Origin: Rhodothermales bacterium
GTDB taxonomy: Bacteria; Bacteroidota; Rhodothermia; Rhodothermales; VXPQ01
Reading direction: 5' to 3'
Assembly: GCA_022825385.1 (NCBI GenBank)
Contig: JAJDWX010000036.1
Coordinates: 1 to 64,000 of the forward strand
DNA length: 64,000 nt
Shown: one piece after another, positions 7,871 through 16,621 of the stretch
How the letters are laid out: each line of letters starts with the position of its first letter
How positions within the stretch are numbered: the stretch's first letter is position 1
Made by a program: the position numbers and the translations under genes
Notes under the pieces: model-generated
Databases searched by the model: none
What the model was told of the DNA's origin: nothing
The model's input: the letters and a program-made list of their open reading frames with translations, nothing else

Positions 7871-9838
7871 TCATATCACCCGATCCGTCCCCCCGTCGAT
7901 GGGGACCTGGGCGCCCGTCGTGGCCCGAAAGGCGTCCCCCGCCATGACGGATACGAGCCGTCCTACGTCCGCCGCCCGTATTTCCGTCTTGAGGAGGTTT
8001 TTCGTTTTGTACTCTGCTACCGTCATGCCGTAGCGCTTCGCCGAGCGCTGGAGCGCCTCCTCGGTCCATAGCCGGGTGTCGAAGACGGCGTCCGGGTGCA
8101 CGACGTTCACGCGTACGCCGTCCGCGGCCAGTTCCAGGGCCGCCACGCGGGCCAACTGGGTTACGCCCGCCTTGCTCACCGAATAGGCCGCCGCCCCGGG
8201 GCCGGGCGCGGCATAGTTCCGCGACCCCACCACGACGATGGCGGGCCGAATCCCCAATTTCAGGTAGGGAATGGCTGCGTTCATAAACCGCTGGGTCGCC
8301 GTCAGGTTGACGGCCAGCATCCGGTCCCATGCGTCCGGGTCCTGCTCCTCGATGCGCTCGCCGGACTGGAAAATCCCCGCGTTGCACACGATGACGTCCA
8401 GCCCCCCGAAGGTCGCTACCACGCGCTCCACCGCCGCCCGCACCGCGTTTTCGTCGGTTACGTCGCACGGGATCCCGGTCATGCCGTCCAGCGCGTCGAC
8501 CACGCCGGGATGCGCGTCCATGCCCGCCACCGTGGCCCCGTCCCGCATCAGGGCTTCGCAAACCGCCTTGCCAATGCCCCCGTACGTGCCCGTTACGAGG
8601 GCGATTTTGCCCTGATGCTCTTTGGGCGCGCCCCGCTTGCCCAGTTTCGCCTGCTCCAGCGACCAGTATTCCACATCGAAAATCTCCTGTTCCGACAAGG
8701 CGCGCCATCCGCCGAGGGATTCGCCCGTCTGAATGGCCTGCCGGGTATGCCGCGCAATGTCTGCGACGATCCCGCATTCCCGGACGCTGCTCCCGAAAGC
8801 AATGCATCCGCTTTCCTTCCAGACGGCCATGCGCGGCGCGGGGTCGAGCATGTGCAGCCCCTCGGTTTTGTGGGCCTCGTAATACGCCGCATAGGTTCTT
8901 GCGAATGCAGCCACTTCGGAGACGTCCTCGTCCGGTCGTTTGGCTATGACGACGGGGATGCGTTTGCCCCGGAGCACATGGTCCGGCGTGAGCGGCCCCC
9001 GCGTAGCGATGTCGGCCACGTCCTTGCGGCTTGCGAAGCCCTGCGCGCTTCCGGACTGGTCCAGCATGGCCAGCTGCGCCGCCCCGCGCGTCCGCGACGC
9101 CGCCCGCCGTATCCGCGCCAGATCCAGCAGGTCCACGTCCTGCCGCGCTTCGGGGTGCTTCGTCTGGCCCCGGTCGGCAAGGTACGCCTCGGCGCGGCTC
9201 GCCAGTTCGATCATGTGCTCGTAGGAGGTCCGCGCGTCGTCGGCCCACGTGAATATGCCGTGGTGCATCAGGATAATGCCCTTGTACCCGTCAAGGTCTA
9301 CGTCCCGAATCGCTTCGTATACCTGCCGGGCGAGGATAAAGCCGGGCATCACGTACGGCAGCACGAGGCAGTCCGGGCAGACCTCCCGCATGATGGCTTT
9401 TCCCCGCGGATTGTTCGTGAGGGTAACCATGGCGTCGGCATGGGTATGGTCTACGAATCGGGCGGGGAGGATGGCGTGCAGAATCGCCTCCACGGACGGG
9501 GACGGGCTAGACGAATCCAGCATGAACGACCGCAATTGCCGGGTCATTTCCTCGTCGGACAAGGTTTCGAGGTCGGCCAGCCGCTGCGTTTCCTTAAGGC
9601 GCAGCGCGGGGAACCCGGGCTTTTCGATGGTTTGCAGGTCCCACCCGCTGCCCTTGACGTAGAGGACGTCCACGTCGTCTCCGAACAAATCCTTCGTCGC
9701 GGACTTCACCGACGTGTTGCCGCCGCCGTGCATGACAAGGTATTCTTCCGACCCGAGGAGGCGCGAGGAATAGACCCGCATCGCCAGGTCGTCTCCGGCG
9801 CAGGCTTCCGCCTCCCGGTCGTTCCACAAACTGCGCAT
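7871..9838 (-). CDS. bifunctional class II aldolase / short-chain dehydrogenase (RhaD/RhaEW-like)
   Basis: 655 residues. The N-terminal half is a class II aldolase/adducin domain with the zinc-site motifs HTHADA (131-136) and MHHGIF (191-196). The C-terminal part (about 410-655) is a short-chain dehydrogenase with TGTYGGIG (416-423) for NAD(P) binding, CNAG (485-488) and the catalytic YSVSK (Y552, K556). Such fusions cleave rhamnulose-1-phosphate to dihydroxyacetone phosphate and lactaldehyde and then oxidise lactaldehyde, but homologs with other sugar substrates exist. No rhamnose isomerase or kinase is nearby, so the substrate is open. It lies first after two Tm-1-like genes read in the same direction. 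Confidence 0.85.
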   Translation of the reverse strand: MRSLWNDREAEACAGDDLAMRVYSSRLLGSEEYLVMHGGGNTSVKSATKDLFGDDVDVLYVKGSGWDLQTIEKPGFPALRLKETQRLADLETLSDEEMTRQLRSFMLDSSSPSPSVEAILHAILPARFVDHTHADAMVTLTNNPRGKAIMREVCPDCLVLPYVMPGFILARQVYEAIRDVDLDGYKGIILMHHGIFTWADDARTSYEHMIELASRAEAYLADRGQTKHPEARQDVDLLDLARIRRAASRTRGAAQLAMLDQSGSAQGFASRKDVADIATRGPLTPDHVLRGKRIPVVIAKRPDEDVSEVAAFARTYAAYYEAHKTEGLHMLDPAPRMAVWKESGCIAFGSSVRECGIVADIARHTRQAIQTGESLGGWRALSEQEIFDVEYWSLEQAKLGKRGAPKEHQGKIALVTGTYGGIGKAVCEALMRDGATVAGMDAHPGVVDALDGMTGIPCDVTDENAVRAAVERVVATFGGLDVIVCNAGIFQSGERIEEQDPDAWDRMLAVNLTATQRFMNAAIPYLKLGIRPAIVVVGSRNYAAPGPGAAAYSVSKAGVTQLARVAALELAADGVRVNVVHPDAVFDTRLWTEEALQRSAKRYGMTVAEYKTKNLLKTEIRAADVGRLVSVMAGDAFRATTGAQVPIDGGTDRVI

Positions 9839-9858
9839 AAAGGCTCTGTTTTGCGATT

Positions 9859-11088
9859 TTATTGTTCGATCAGATGGACAAGCGTCCGCACGGCTTCCTC
9901 GACGAAGGCCGGGTCTTCCGCGCCGCAGTCCAGTTCCTGCAACTCGACGGAGGCGGGCAGGGCCTTGCGCAGCGCGCCAAAGAACGCGGCGTCGCTTTCC
10001 TTGTCCTCCAGCGGCCCTCCGGGAATGGAATACCGGCTCACCCCTTGCAGCGGCAGCATAAAGACCGTTTTTTGCGCGCTGTGGGCCAGACGGCGGCCGA
10101 TTTCCTCCGCCACCTTGCGGATTTCGTCCGGTCCGAGGCGGGGCGCGAACACGACCGGGCTATGGAATACGTACGCATGATGTTTCCAGGCTTCCGGCGC
10201 CTCGTTGGGCGTGTGCAGCAGCAGCCCGATGTGCTCCGCGCCGCCGGGACATATTACCTGGGGCAAGCCCAGTTTTCCGGCTACGGTCAGGCGTTCCGGG
10301 TCGCGCGAGGCGCGCAAGCCGTCGTATACGTCGTCGGCGATTTCGCCCAGCCCATAGTCGAAGACCGCCTTGATGATGCCTTCCCGCATCATCTGTTCCA
10401 TGGCGCGTCCGCCCGCGCCGATCGCATGAAACGTAATGACTTCGTAGCCTGCTTCGTGAAACAGGTCGATGGCGTGCATGGCGCCGCGGGTCAGCACGCC
10501 CAGGTTCGTCATCCCGATGGTGCCCTTGCTGTTTGCGTCGGCGGCGAGGGGGCGGTCGCTTTTTCGGGCCATGCCCACGGCGGCGCCCGCCGCGTTCGCC
10601 AGTATTTTTCGGGAAAACGGATTCAGGCCCAGAATGTCGCTGACCGAGAACATCATGGCGATGTCCTTGATGCCCACGAACGGCTCGGTATCCCCGGAGG
10701 CCGCCGTGGAAAGCATCACCTTCCCGAACCCGTAGGGCAGCGCCTGCATGACCTGCGAACAGGTCGAGGTGCCCTGGGTGCCGCCCAGGGCCAGCAGCGC
10801 GTGGATTTTGTTTTGCAGGACCAGGTCCAGGAGTATTTTTTGCGCGCCCCGGACGATGTACGGCCCGATCTCCTCTCGCGCAGGGTCTTCGAGCAAGGCG
10901 TCCGGCTCGCCGCCTCCGGCGCGGATCACCGTTTCGGCGCCAATGTCCACGGGTGTGGCGGCGGGGCCCACCACGCCGATATTGATCAGCAGGGCTTCGG
11001 CTCCGAGGGCCTCGATTTCCCGCCGCGCGAAGTCCGCCTCCGCGCCCTTCGTATCCATCGTGGCCAGTACGGCAATGGTTTTCGGCAT
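9859..11088 (-). CDS. Tm-1-like ATP-binding domain protein (UPF0261 family)
   Basis: 409 residues beginning KTIAVLATMDTKGAEADF, the opening of the UPF0261/Tm-1 N-terminal domain. Other conserved stretches are LALGGTQGTSTCSQVM, ASGDTEPFVGIKDIAMMFSV and ICPGGAEHIG. The plant resistance protein Tm-1 has this fold and binds ATP; the bacterial role is not settled. The gene upstream in the same direction encodes the TIM-barrel that forms the second half of Tm-1, 70 bases away. The downstream aldolase/dehydrogenase starts 20 bases after this stop, suggesting a three-gene carbohydrate or keto-acid operon. Confidence 0.85.
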   Translation of the reverse strand: MPKTIAVLATMDTKGAEADFARREIEALGAEALLINIGVVGPAATPVDIGAETVIRAGGGEPDALLEDPAREEIGPYIVRGAQKILLDLVLQNKIHALLALGGTQGTSTCSQVMQALPYGFGKVMLSTAASGDTEPFVGIKDIAMMFSVSDILGLNPFSRKILANAAGAAVGMARKSDRPLAADANSKGTIGMTNLGVLTRGAMHAIDLFHEAGYEVITFHAIGAGGRAMEQMMREGIIKAVFDYGLGEIADDVYDGLRASRDPERLTVAGKLGLPQVICPGGAEHIGLLLHTPNEAPEAWKHHAYVFHSPVVFAPRLGPDEIRKVAEEIGRRLAHSAQKTVFMLPLQGVSRYSIPGGPLEDKESDAAFFGALRKALPASVELQELDCGAEDPAFVEEAVRTLVHLIEQ

Positions 11089-11158
11089 AATGCGTTGCGT
11101 GCTATGGCGAGCGTACTCAAACCGCGCTGAGCGAAGGGGTTTGGATCAGCGTATTCCG

Positions 11159-12028
11159 TTATGCGTCCTGTTTGCGGAAGCGCAGGGCCGCGAATTCCCG
11201 GGCCGCCGCCGATACGGCGCGTTCTATGGGGAGGCGCTCCGTGGACGAGCCGGTCCAGAACCCGTGCCCGGACGTATGGTCCAGCATGTATTGCGCATCG
11301 ACGGGATTCTCCATGGCGGCGCCGTGCGCCACAAGGAGGACCTCCGGGTGGACCTTGCGTACGGCCTGGTAGGCTTCTTCGGTTTGCTCGGCGGTTTGCT
11401 CGATGGTCAATCCGCTGTCGTATCCCTTGAGTCCCCCTTTCGTCGTGCCCGCGTGATAGCAGAAAATGTGCGGCTTGGCCTCCTCGCACATGGCCAGCGC
11501 GTCTTCGAGGGTGAACGCCAGCCCGATGGTTACCATGTCCATTTCTTCCCGCGCCAGTTTCAGCATCTCGATCTCGTTCTGGTACGTGACGCCGGCGCTG
11601 GTCAGCACCCGGTATATCTCGCTGTCGTGGTCTACGTAGCTGACCGAGGGGCCTATATTCGAAACGGACTCCACGCCCATGGTCTTGCACTCGCCAAGCG
11701 TCATGCGCATGTCCTTGAGCGGATCGTTCGCATTCAGGCAGGCGCAGACGAATGCGTTGCCTTCCAGCGCGGGCATGATGTCTTCGCGGGTGTAGTCCAG
11801 CGTTTGCCTGTTCGAATCGAGGATCGGCCACATCATGGACATGGTGCCCATGCCGTTGGCGCGCAGGCGCGCTCCGGAAAACGTATTGATGCAATCGGCG
11901 CCGGCGGCTTCCAGCAGCCTGGCCACCAGGCCGCTGCCTGCGCTGGCGATCATAATGGGCAGGCGCCGGGCTGCCTTGGCCTCAAGGCCCGCGAGAATGC
12001 GTTCTGTGGAGATGCGGCGAGTAATCAT
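11159..12028 (-). CDS. phosphoenolpyruvate hydrolase-like TIM-barrel protein (Tm-1 C-terminal half)
   Basis: 289 residues from ATG 12028; the frame extends 40 codons further up but that part reads as non-coding. The N-terminus (ITRRISTERILAGLEAK) and motifs IASAGSGLVARLLEAAGAD, NTFSGARLRANGMG, CLNANDP, HAGTTKGG and HTSGHGFWTGSSTERLP match the PEP-hydrolase-like TIM-barrel family found as the C-terminal domain of Tm-1 proteins. The catalysed reaction is uncertain in most members. It is the first gene of the minus-strand group 12028-7871. Confidence 0.8.
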   Translation of the reverse strand: MITRRISTERILAGLEAKAARRLPIMIASAGSGLVARLLEAAGADCINTFSGARLRANGMGTMSMMWPILDSNRQTLDYTREDIMPALEGNAFVCACLNANDPLKDMRMTLGECKTMGVESVSNIGPSVSYVDHDSEIYRVLTSAGVTYQNEIEMLKLAREEMDMVTIGLAFTLEDALAMCEEAKPHIFCYHAGTTKGGLKGYDSGLTIEQTAEQTEEAYQAVRKVHPEVLLVAHGAAMENPVDAQYMLDHTSGHGFWTGSSTERLPIERAVSAAAREFAALRFRKQDA

Positions 12029-12361
12029 GGCGGCGAATCTGGAGCGAGGCGACAGGGGAACGTATCGAAAGTATCCGTACTTGATTGCGGGGCGCAGCGC
12101 AAAATAAGGCCTGCGCGGGAATAGGCCAAATGCGCGGCGCATCCTCAAGATCGAAGCCCCTGCGCCCTCGCCAGCGCCCCCCGAAACCCGCCATCCTTAA
12201 AAAATAAGGCGCCGAATTTCGGAGGTTAAAAAAATAAGGCGGCCTGTCTTTGCCTCCGGCAGGGGGCCTGCGGAACATTGCGGCCTGTGCGGGTAAAATC
12301 GAACAGGCCCTTTCTTCGCTGGATAGATTTTTTCAGAATTTCTCAAAAACAGCCCTGTACC
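12029..12361. other. divergent intergenic region with triple AAAATAAGGC repeat
   Basis: 333 bases between the TIM-barrel gene (minus) and ribH (plus), with no convincing gene. The decamer AAAATAAGGC occurs three times: 12101-12110, 12201-12210 and 12231-12240. The first copy is enclosed by the inverted repeat GCGCAG/CTGCGC (12092-12097 and 12111-12116). Between the other two lies the small palindrome CCGAATTTCGG (12212-12222). These may be promoter, operator or terminator parts for the divergent genes; I cannot tell which. Confidence 0.45.
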
Positions 12362-12835
12362 GTGCCCGAAATCCTCGCAGGTTCGCAGGACGCCCAAGAC
12401 GCGCGTTTCGGCGTGGTGGTCAGCCGGTTCAACGAGCCGGTTACGGAGCGTTTGCTTGCGGGCGCGCTGGAGGCGCTTGCCGCCCGCGGCGCGGACATGG
12501 ATCGGGTGACGGTGGCGCGGTGTCCCGGCGCGGTGGAGATTCCGCTCGTGGCCCGCAAACTGGCCGGAACCGGATCGTACGATGCGATTATTTGTCTTGG
12601 CGCGGTGATTCGCGGCGAAACGCCCCATTTCGAGGCGGTGTGCCATGCCGCCTCCTGCGGCGCGGCGCGTACGGCGCTGGACCTTGGGCTGCCCGTCTCG
12701 TTTGGCGTGCTTACGACGGATACGGCGGCGCAGGCGCTGGCGCGGTCCGGCGGCGAGAAGGGCAACAAGGGGGCCGACGCGGCGGAGGCGGCCATCGAAA
12801 TGGTGAATTTGTTGCGCGACGTCGAGCGGCTATGA
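12362..12835 (+). CDS. ribH: 6,7-dimethyl-8-ribityllumazine synthase
   Basis: 157 residues from GTG 12362, the length expected for the family; the frame stays open further up but would add an atypical tail. It has FGVVVSRFNEPVTERLL (substrate pocket), PGAVEIPLVARKL and the conserved LGAVIRGETPHFEAV with the catalytic His, then SFGVLTTDT. The enzyme joins 5-amino-6-ribitylaminouracil with dihydroxybutanone phosphate in riboflavin synthesis, in the cytoplasm, normally as a pentamer or 60-mer. The next gene is unrelated to riboflavin. Confidence 0.93.
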   Translation: MPEILAGSQDAQDARFGVVVSRFNEPVTERLLAGALEALAARGADMDRVTVARCPGAVEIPLVARKLAGTGSYDAIICLGAVIRGETPHFEAVCHAASCGAARTALDLGLPVSFGVLTTDTAAQALARSGGEKGNKGADAAEAAIEMVNLLRDVERL

Positions 12836-12936
12836 CCTTGCGCGGCGCGCGTATCGTTCCTTGCCTGGCGCCGACCCGGCTTTTTGCGCGGCGGCGCGCT
12901 TTTTTTCTTGCTTCCTTTCCTGTTTGGCCACGGCCC

Positions 12937-15285
12937 ATGCGTTTCTTTTCGTCCTTTTGCCTTGCCGCCTTGCTGCTTGCCGCAGGGTTTCCGGGGGATG
13001 CGTCGGCGCAGGATCGTCGCTGGCGGACGCACACCTCTTTCAGGGAGGTTACGGACGTGGCGGCGCTGGGGGATGCGGTCTGGGCGGCCACGACCGGAGG
13101 CCTGTTCCGCTACGAACCCGGATCGGGCGCGTTTTCGACGTATGGTCCCGGGGAAGGGCTGTACGGCGTGGCGGCGCAGGCCATTACGGCGGATCCGCGC
13201 AGCGAGACGCTCTGGATCGGCTATCCGGATGGGGCGCTGGAGCGCCTGAACCCGGCCACCGGGGTCGTAAAGACGTATTTTGACATTGTCCGCGCCGAAC
13301 AATACCCGTCTCGTCACATCAACCGGGTCGTGGCGCATGGGGATTCCGTCTTCGTCGCCACCGCGTTTGGCGTCGTGGTGTTCGATCCTGCGCGCAACGA
13401 GGTGCGCGATACGTTCGGCAAACTGGGGTCGCTTCCGTCGGGTACGGAAGTGTTCGACATGGCCTTTGCGCCGGGCGAGGATGGCGAACTGGCTATCTGG
13501 GCGGCTACGGACGCCGGTATTGCGTACGCCTCCCTGCGGTCGTTCAATCTGAGCGATCCCGCCGAATGGACGGTGGAGACCGCGGGGCTTCCGGTTCCGT
13601 CGCTGCGGACCATCGCCTGGTTCGATGGCGCGATCCATGTGGGAACGACCGGGGACCTCGCGCGGCGAACGGCCCCCGGCGCGTATACGCCGCTTGGGGT
13701 AAGCGCCCGGGGCATTCGGGATATGGAGGTCATGGGAGATCGCCTGGTGGGCGTCGAGCGGTTTGGCCTGTTCGTCGTATCCGGCGGGCAGGGGCGCAGG
13801 CTATCCATCGAGGCGTACGAGGACCCGTCGGCCCTGGTCGCCGGGCCGGACGGCAACGTATGGATCGGCGATGCGCAGGGCGGATTGCTCGCCGCGCCGC
13901 TTCCGGACCTTTCCGACCGGGAAGCCTCGATTCTTTTCTCCGAAATCTTCCCGGACGGCCCGCGGGACAACCTGTTTGCGGACGTGCAGGTCGATGGGGA
14001 CGGGAATCTCTGGACGGTGGGTTTTCGGGGGGGCGAAAGCGGTTTTTACCGTTTCGACGCCGAGGGGGACTGGACCAATTACGTACGGCGGCTGTTTCCC
14101 GAATTATTCACCACGTACGACCGCCTGTACGTGGACCCGCGCGGACATGCCTGGATAGGCTCTTCGGGCAACGGCTTGACGGAGGTGGCGGCGGACGGAA
14201 CCGTGCGCGCCTGGAACGCGGAGAATTCGTCGTTGCTTCCGGCGACCGGCACGGACAATTATATTATTGTGGCGGGGGCCGCCGCCGACAAGGACGGCCG
14301 GCTGTGGTTTACCAATCCGCTGTCTGTGGTTCCCATGCATGTCTACGAGCCGGACGGAAACGGCTGGACGGCCATTCCCGATATCCGCTGCGGGACCTTC
14401 TCCATGGTGGGCCATGCGTTCGACCGCGTGTATATCGACACGTTCGACCAGCAATGGATCATCGTGAAGGACCGGGCGAATTTGCGGCATGTGGTGGGGC
14501 TGCTCGTGCTGGACGCGAACGGAACGCCTGCGGAGCCAGCGGACGACGCCTGCCGGTTTTTCGACGAAGCCGACAGGCAAGGCCAGGGCCTGCCCGGTAC
14601 GACGGTCACCTCCATCGTGGAGGATCGGGACGGAATGGTGTGGATCGGCACGGACAAGGGCGTTGCCTTCGTGATCAATAATGGCGTGGTGGCCGAAGAC
14701 CCGAACGCCGTGCCGGCGTGGCCGCGCGCGCAGGGCGGGGACGCCGTGTATCTCCTGCGCGGCATTTTCGTGAACGACCTGGCGGTCGATCCGGCGGGCC
14801 GAATCTGGGTGGCGACGAACGAAGGGGTTGCGGTGGTGCAGCAGGTCGAGGGCGGCTACGAGGTGGCGGAACGCTTCACCGCCGAGAATTCCCCGCTGTT
14901 TTCGAATACGGTCCTCGCCCTGGACATCGACCCGATATCGGGCAGGGCGTACATGGCTACGGACCAGGGTTTGGTGAGTTACGAAGGGGACGCCGTCGCT
15001 CCTGTGGAACAGGTTGGCGAGATCAAAGTTTATCCGAACCCCGTACGCATGGAATCGGGCGGCGACGTATCGATTTTCATGGAGGGGCTTGTGGAGGCTA
15101 CGACATTGCGGGTCGTTACGCTCGACGGTCATGTGGTGGCGCGTTTGCAGACGCGCGGGGGACGGGCCAGATGGGATGGCCGGGATGCGGAAGGCCGCCT
15201 GGTTCCGTCGGGCATGTACCTTGTCATTGCCGTAGGGGAGGGGGGCGAAGGAGCGGCCTATGGGAAATTGGCTGTCATTCGCTGA
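12937..15285 (+). CDS. PorZ-like two-component-regulator-propeller protein with T9SS sorting domain
   Basis: 782 residues from ATG 12937, which begins a Sec signal ([18 protein letters not shown]). An in-frame ATG at 12832 overlapping the ribH stop is possible but would bury the signal. The body is made of beta-propeller blades of the regulator-propeller kind ([49 protein letters not shown]). The last 90 residues are a type A sorting domain ([20 protein letters not shown], then [16 protein letters not shown]). Length and layout match PorZ of Porphyromonas gingivalis (about 776 residues), a surface component of the T9SS attachment complex. PorZ identity is an inference from architecture; another secreted propeller protein is possible. 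Confidence 0.7.
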   Translation: MRFFSSFCLAALLLAAGFPGDASAQDRRWRTHTSFREVTDVAALGDAVWAATTGGLFRYEPGSGAFSTYGPGEGLYGVAAQAITADPRSETLWIGYPDGALERLNPATGVVKTYFDIVRAEQYPSRHINRVVAHGDSVFVATAFGVVVFDPARNEVRDTFGKLGSLPSGTEVFDMAFAPGEDGELAIWAATDAGIAYASLRSFNLSDPAEWTVETAGLPVPSLRTIAWFDGAIHVGTTGDLARRTAPGAYTPLGVSARGIRDMEVMGDRLVGVERFGLFVVSGGQGRRLSIEAYEDPSALVAGPDGNVWIGDAQGGLLAAPLPDLSDREASILFSEIFPDGPRDNLFADVQVDGDGNLWTVGFRGGESGFYRFDAEGDWTNYVRRLFPELFTTYDRLYVDPRGHAWIGSSGNGLTEVAADGTVRAWNAENSSLLPATGTDNYIIVAGAAADKDGRLWFTNPLSVVPMHVYEPDGNGWTAIPDIRCGTFSMVGHAFDRVYIDTFDQQWIIVKDRANLRHVVGLLVLDANGTPAEPADDACRFFDEADRQGQGLPGTTVTSIVEDRDGMVWIGTDKGVAFVINNGVVAEDPNAVPAWPRAQGGDAVYLLRGIFVNDLAVDPAGRIWVATNEGVAVVQQVEGGYEVAERFTAENSPLFSNTVLALDIDPISGRAYMATDQGLVSYEGDAVAPVEQVGEIKVYPNPVRMESGGDVSIFMEGLVEATTLRVVTLDGHVVARLQTRGGRARWDGRDAEGRLVPSGMYLVIAVGEGGEGAAYGKLAVIR

Positions 15286-15290
15286 GACAT

Positions 15291-15365
15291 GGTGACCGTA
15301 GCTCAGTCGGTTAGAGCGCCAGGTTGTGGCCCTGGAGGTCGTGGGTTCAATTCCCATCGGTCACC
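15291..15365 (+). tRNA. tRNA-His (anticodon GTG)
   Basis: Cloverleaf readable by eye: acceptor GTGACCG (15292-15298) pairs with CGGTCAC (15358-15364), discriminator C at 15365 opposite an encoded G-1 at 15291, as is typical for tRNA-His. The anticodon stem is CCAGG/CCTGG, the loop TTGTGGC with GTG at 15326-15328, and the T arm carries GGTTCAATTCC. CCA is not encoded. Confidence 0.95.
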
Positions 15366-15372
15366 CGCACGG

Positions 15373-15430
15373 CTGCCTTACTTTTTAAGGAGCCGAAAAT
15401 GTGCGCCTGAAAATATTAGCCGCGTTCGTC
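15373..15430 (+). repeat. copy 1 of a 58-bp direct repeat covering the tRNA-Glu 5' end
   Basis: Starts CTGCCTTACTTTTTAAGG and runs into the first 12 bases of tRNA-Glu. About 46 of 58 positions agree with 15609-15666. Confidence 0.6.
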
Positions 15431-15494
15431 TAGGGGTCCAGGACGCCGGCCTTTCACGCCGGTAACACGGGTTCAAATCCCGTACGCGGTACCA
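15419..15494 (+). tRNA. tRNA-Glu (anticodon TTC)
   Basis: Acceptor GCCGCGT (15419-15425) pairs with ACGCGGT (15484-15490) with a G-T closing pair; discriminator A at 15491 and encoded CCA at 15492-15494. The anticodon stem is CCGGC/GCCGG with loop CTTTCAC and anticodon TTC at 15453-15455. T arm GGGTTCAAATCCC. It lies 53 bases after tRNA-His and is probably co-transcribed. Confidence 0.95.
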
Positions 15495-15608
15495 ATGGGG
15501 GGCATCTCTACAGGTCTGGGGAGATTTTTTGGAATTTTTGGAGATAATGCGGTTTTTGAGGGGATTTTTGGGGCCGGTTTATTCCGTTTCTATTGATTAT
15601 TTACGCCC

Positions 15609-15666
15609 CTGCCTTAATTTTTCAGGGACGGAAGATGTGTGCCTAAAAATATTAGGCGTGTTCTTG
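15609..15666 (+). repeat. copy 2 of the 58-bp repeat, possible decayed tRNA-Glu fragment
   Basis: Starts CTGCCTTAATTTTTCAGG and keeps AAATATTAG at the point where tRNA-Glu begins in copy 1. Weak similarity to the tRNA continues over GGGG and GGCC to about 15680, then is lost; no cloverleaf can be folded. A tandem tRNA duplication that decayed is the simplest reading. Confidence 0.5.
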
Positions 15667-15706
15667 CGGGGACCGGGCAGCGGCCAGATTTAATGTTTTG
15701 GCGACA

Positions 15707-15816
15707 TTTTTTTTTGGTTTAGGGCTTGCTTTTGAAGAAATCGTGAAGTATGCTGGAGGCGGTCGGGCGGTCCAGGACACAGGCCGAATGACACTCATTA
15801 AATAGCGAGGCGAACC
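15707..15816 (+). promoter_or_regulatory. leader/promoter module 2 of the AT-rich exported protein pair
   Basis: A 9-T run (15707-15715) is followed by GGGCTTGCTT at 15722, TTGCTT at 15726-15731 and TATGCT at 15749-15754 with a 17-base spacer. Ribosome site GCGAGG at 15805. The arrangement repeats module 1 at 7003-7113 and similarity is roughly 80 percent over about 70 bases. Confidence 0.55.
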
Positions 15817-16557
15817 ATGTACGCGTTATTATCCTTATATCCTTATCGCTTTCCCGTGTATACCTGGTGGCTTTCTATTGTGCTTGTTGTTATACTTACA
15901 CAAACAGGCACTGTAGTAGCCCAGGTCGAGTCATCAAGATCAGATGAAATTGTAACAGCAAAAGAAGAAAATTATGATTGGCAAATTGGAATTTCTTTTT
16001 CTGTATATTCTGCTCTAATTGAGCTTAATTGTGTTTTTGATTCTGATTATTGTTATGATGACATGCCTTACCCTGATATTAATACAAGAGTTAGTTATAA
16101 AAATTGGCAGATTATTTCGTCTTGGTCAAAAGATCAAAATGAATTTATATTTAATTTTTCAGGACGTTATAATTATTATCCATCAAAAAAATATCGATTA
16201 CGACCGTTTGGTTTTGCTGGAATTGGCGTTTGGTATTTCAATAGAAAATGGATTTATCGAGCACATCTCAGCAATAGCCCTGAATATACTGATTGTCAAT
16301 ACGATTGTTCTTTAAATGATAATATCATACGTTACGAAGAATTTACAGATCCTGAATTTACTTATAAACTTGACAAGGATCGTCCTGAAGGGAAATCAAT
16401 ATTTCCTGGATTAACAGGAGGTATTGGAATTGAATATAATATGGGAAATTTAGTATTTACACATGAATTCGATTTGTATTGGATAAGTTGTTCCTATACG
16501 GAGTTTATATGTACGGTGCCTGATTTCAAATTTCTGGGCCTACATTTTCAATTTTAA
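15817..16557 (+). CDS. AT-rich exported protein, probable outer-membrane beta-barrel (paralog 2)
   Basis: 246 residues with a hydrophobic N-terminal signal (WWLSIVLVVILTQTGTVVAQ). The mature protein has alternating strand-like segments (RYNYYPSKKYRLRPFGFAG, GIGVWYFNRKWIY, GIGIEYNMGNL) and a terminal aromatic (LGLHFQF), as in outer-membrane barrels. It aligns along its length with the protein at 7114, sharing DDMPYP, GRYNYYP, DRPEGKS and the CSYTEFIC end motif (CKYKEFIC in the paralog). Composition is strongly AT-rich against a GC-rich background. I do not recognise a characterised family. Confidence 0.7.
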   Translation: MYALLSLYPYRFPVYTWWLSIVLVVILTQTGTVVAQVESSRSDEIVTAKEENYDWQIGISFSVYSALIELNCVFDSDYCYDDMPYPDINTRVSYKNWQIISSWSKDQNEFIFNFSGRYNYYPSKKYRLRPFGFAGIGVWYFNRKWIYRAHLSNSPEYTDCQYDCSLNDNIIRYEEFTDPEFTYKLDKDRPEGKSIFPGLTGGIGIEYNMGNLVFTHEFDLYWISCSYTEFICTVPDFKFLGLHFQF

Positions 16558-16621
16558 AGCCAAACTGTCTGTACATTTTTGACAGTCTCCCTAACACCCA
16601 CCCCCTGAAACCCCTCCAATA

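Larger units (their letters stand above)
15495..15816. other. intergenic region with T-run array and decayed repeat
   Basis: No gene is visible in these 322 bases. The first part (15521-15575) is G/T-rich, with four runs of 5 or 6 T (15525, 15535, 15553, 15565) each followed by G, possibly the tRNA transcript end. A degenerate copy of the tRNA-Glu 5' region lies at 15609-15680. The leader of the following gene occupies the end. Confidence 0.6.

Noticed and set aside
8096-10180. Long plus-strand open frame opposite the aldolase/dehydrogenase
   Set aside because: Low-complexity Arg/Gly/His product lying antisense to a clear two-domain enzyme.
16564-16586. Possible terminator hairpin ACTGTC/GACAGT after the second AT-rich gene
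   Set aside because: Six-base stem with an 11-base loop and no T-run after it; too weak to call.
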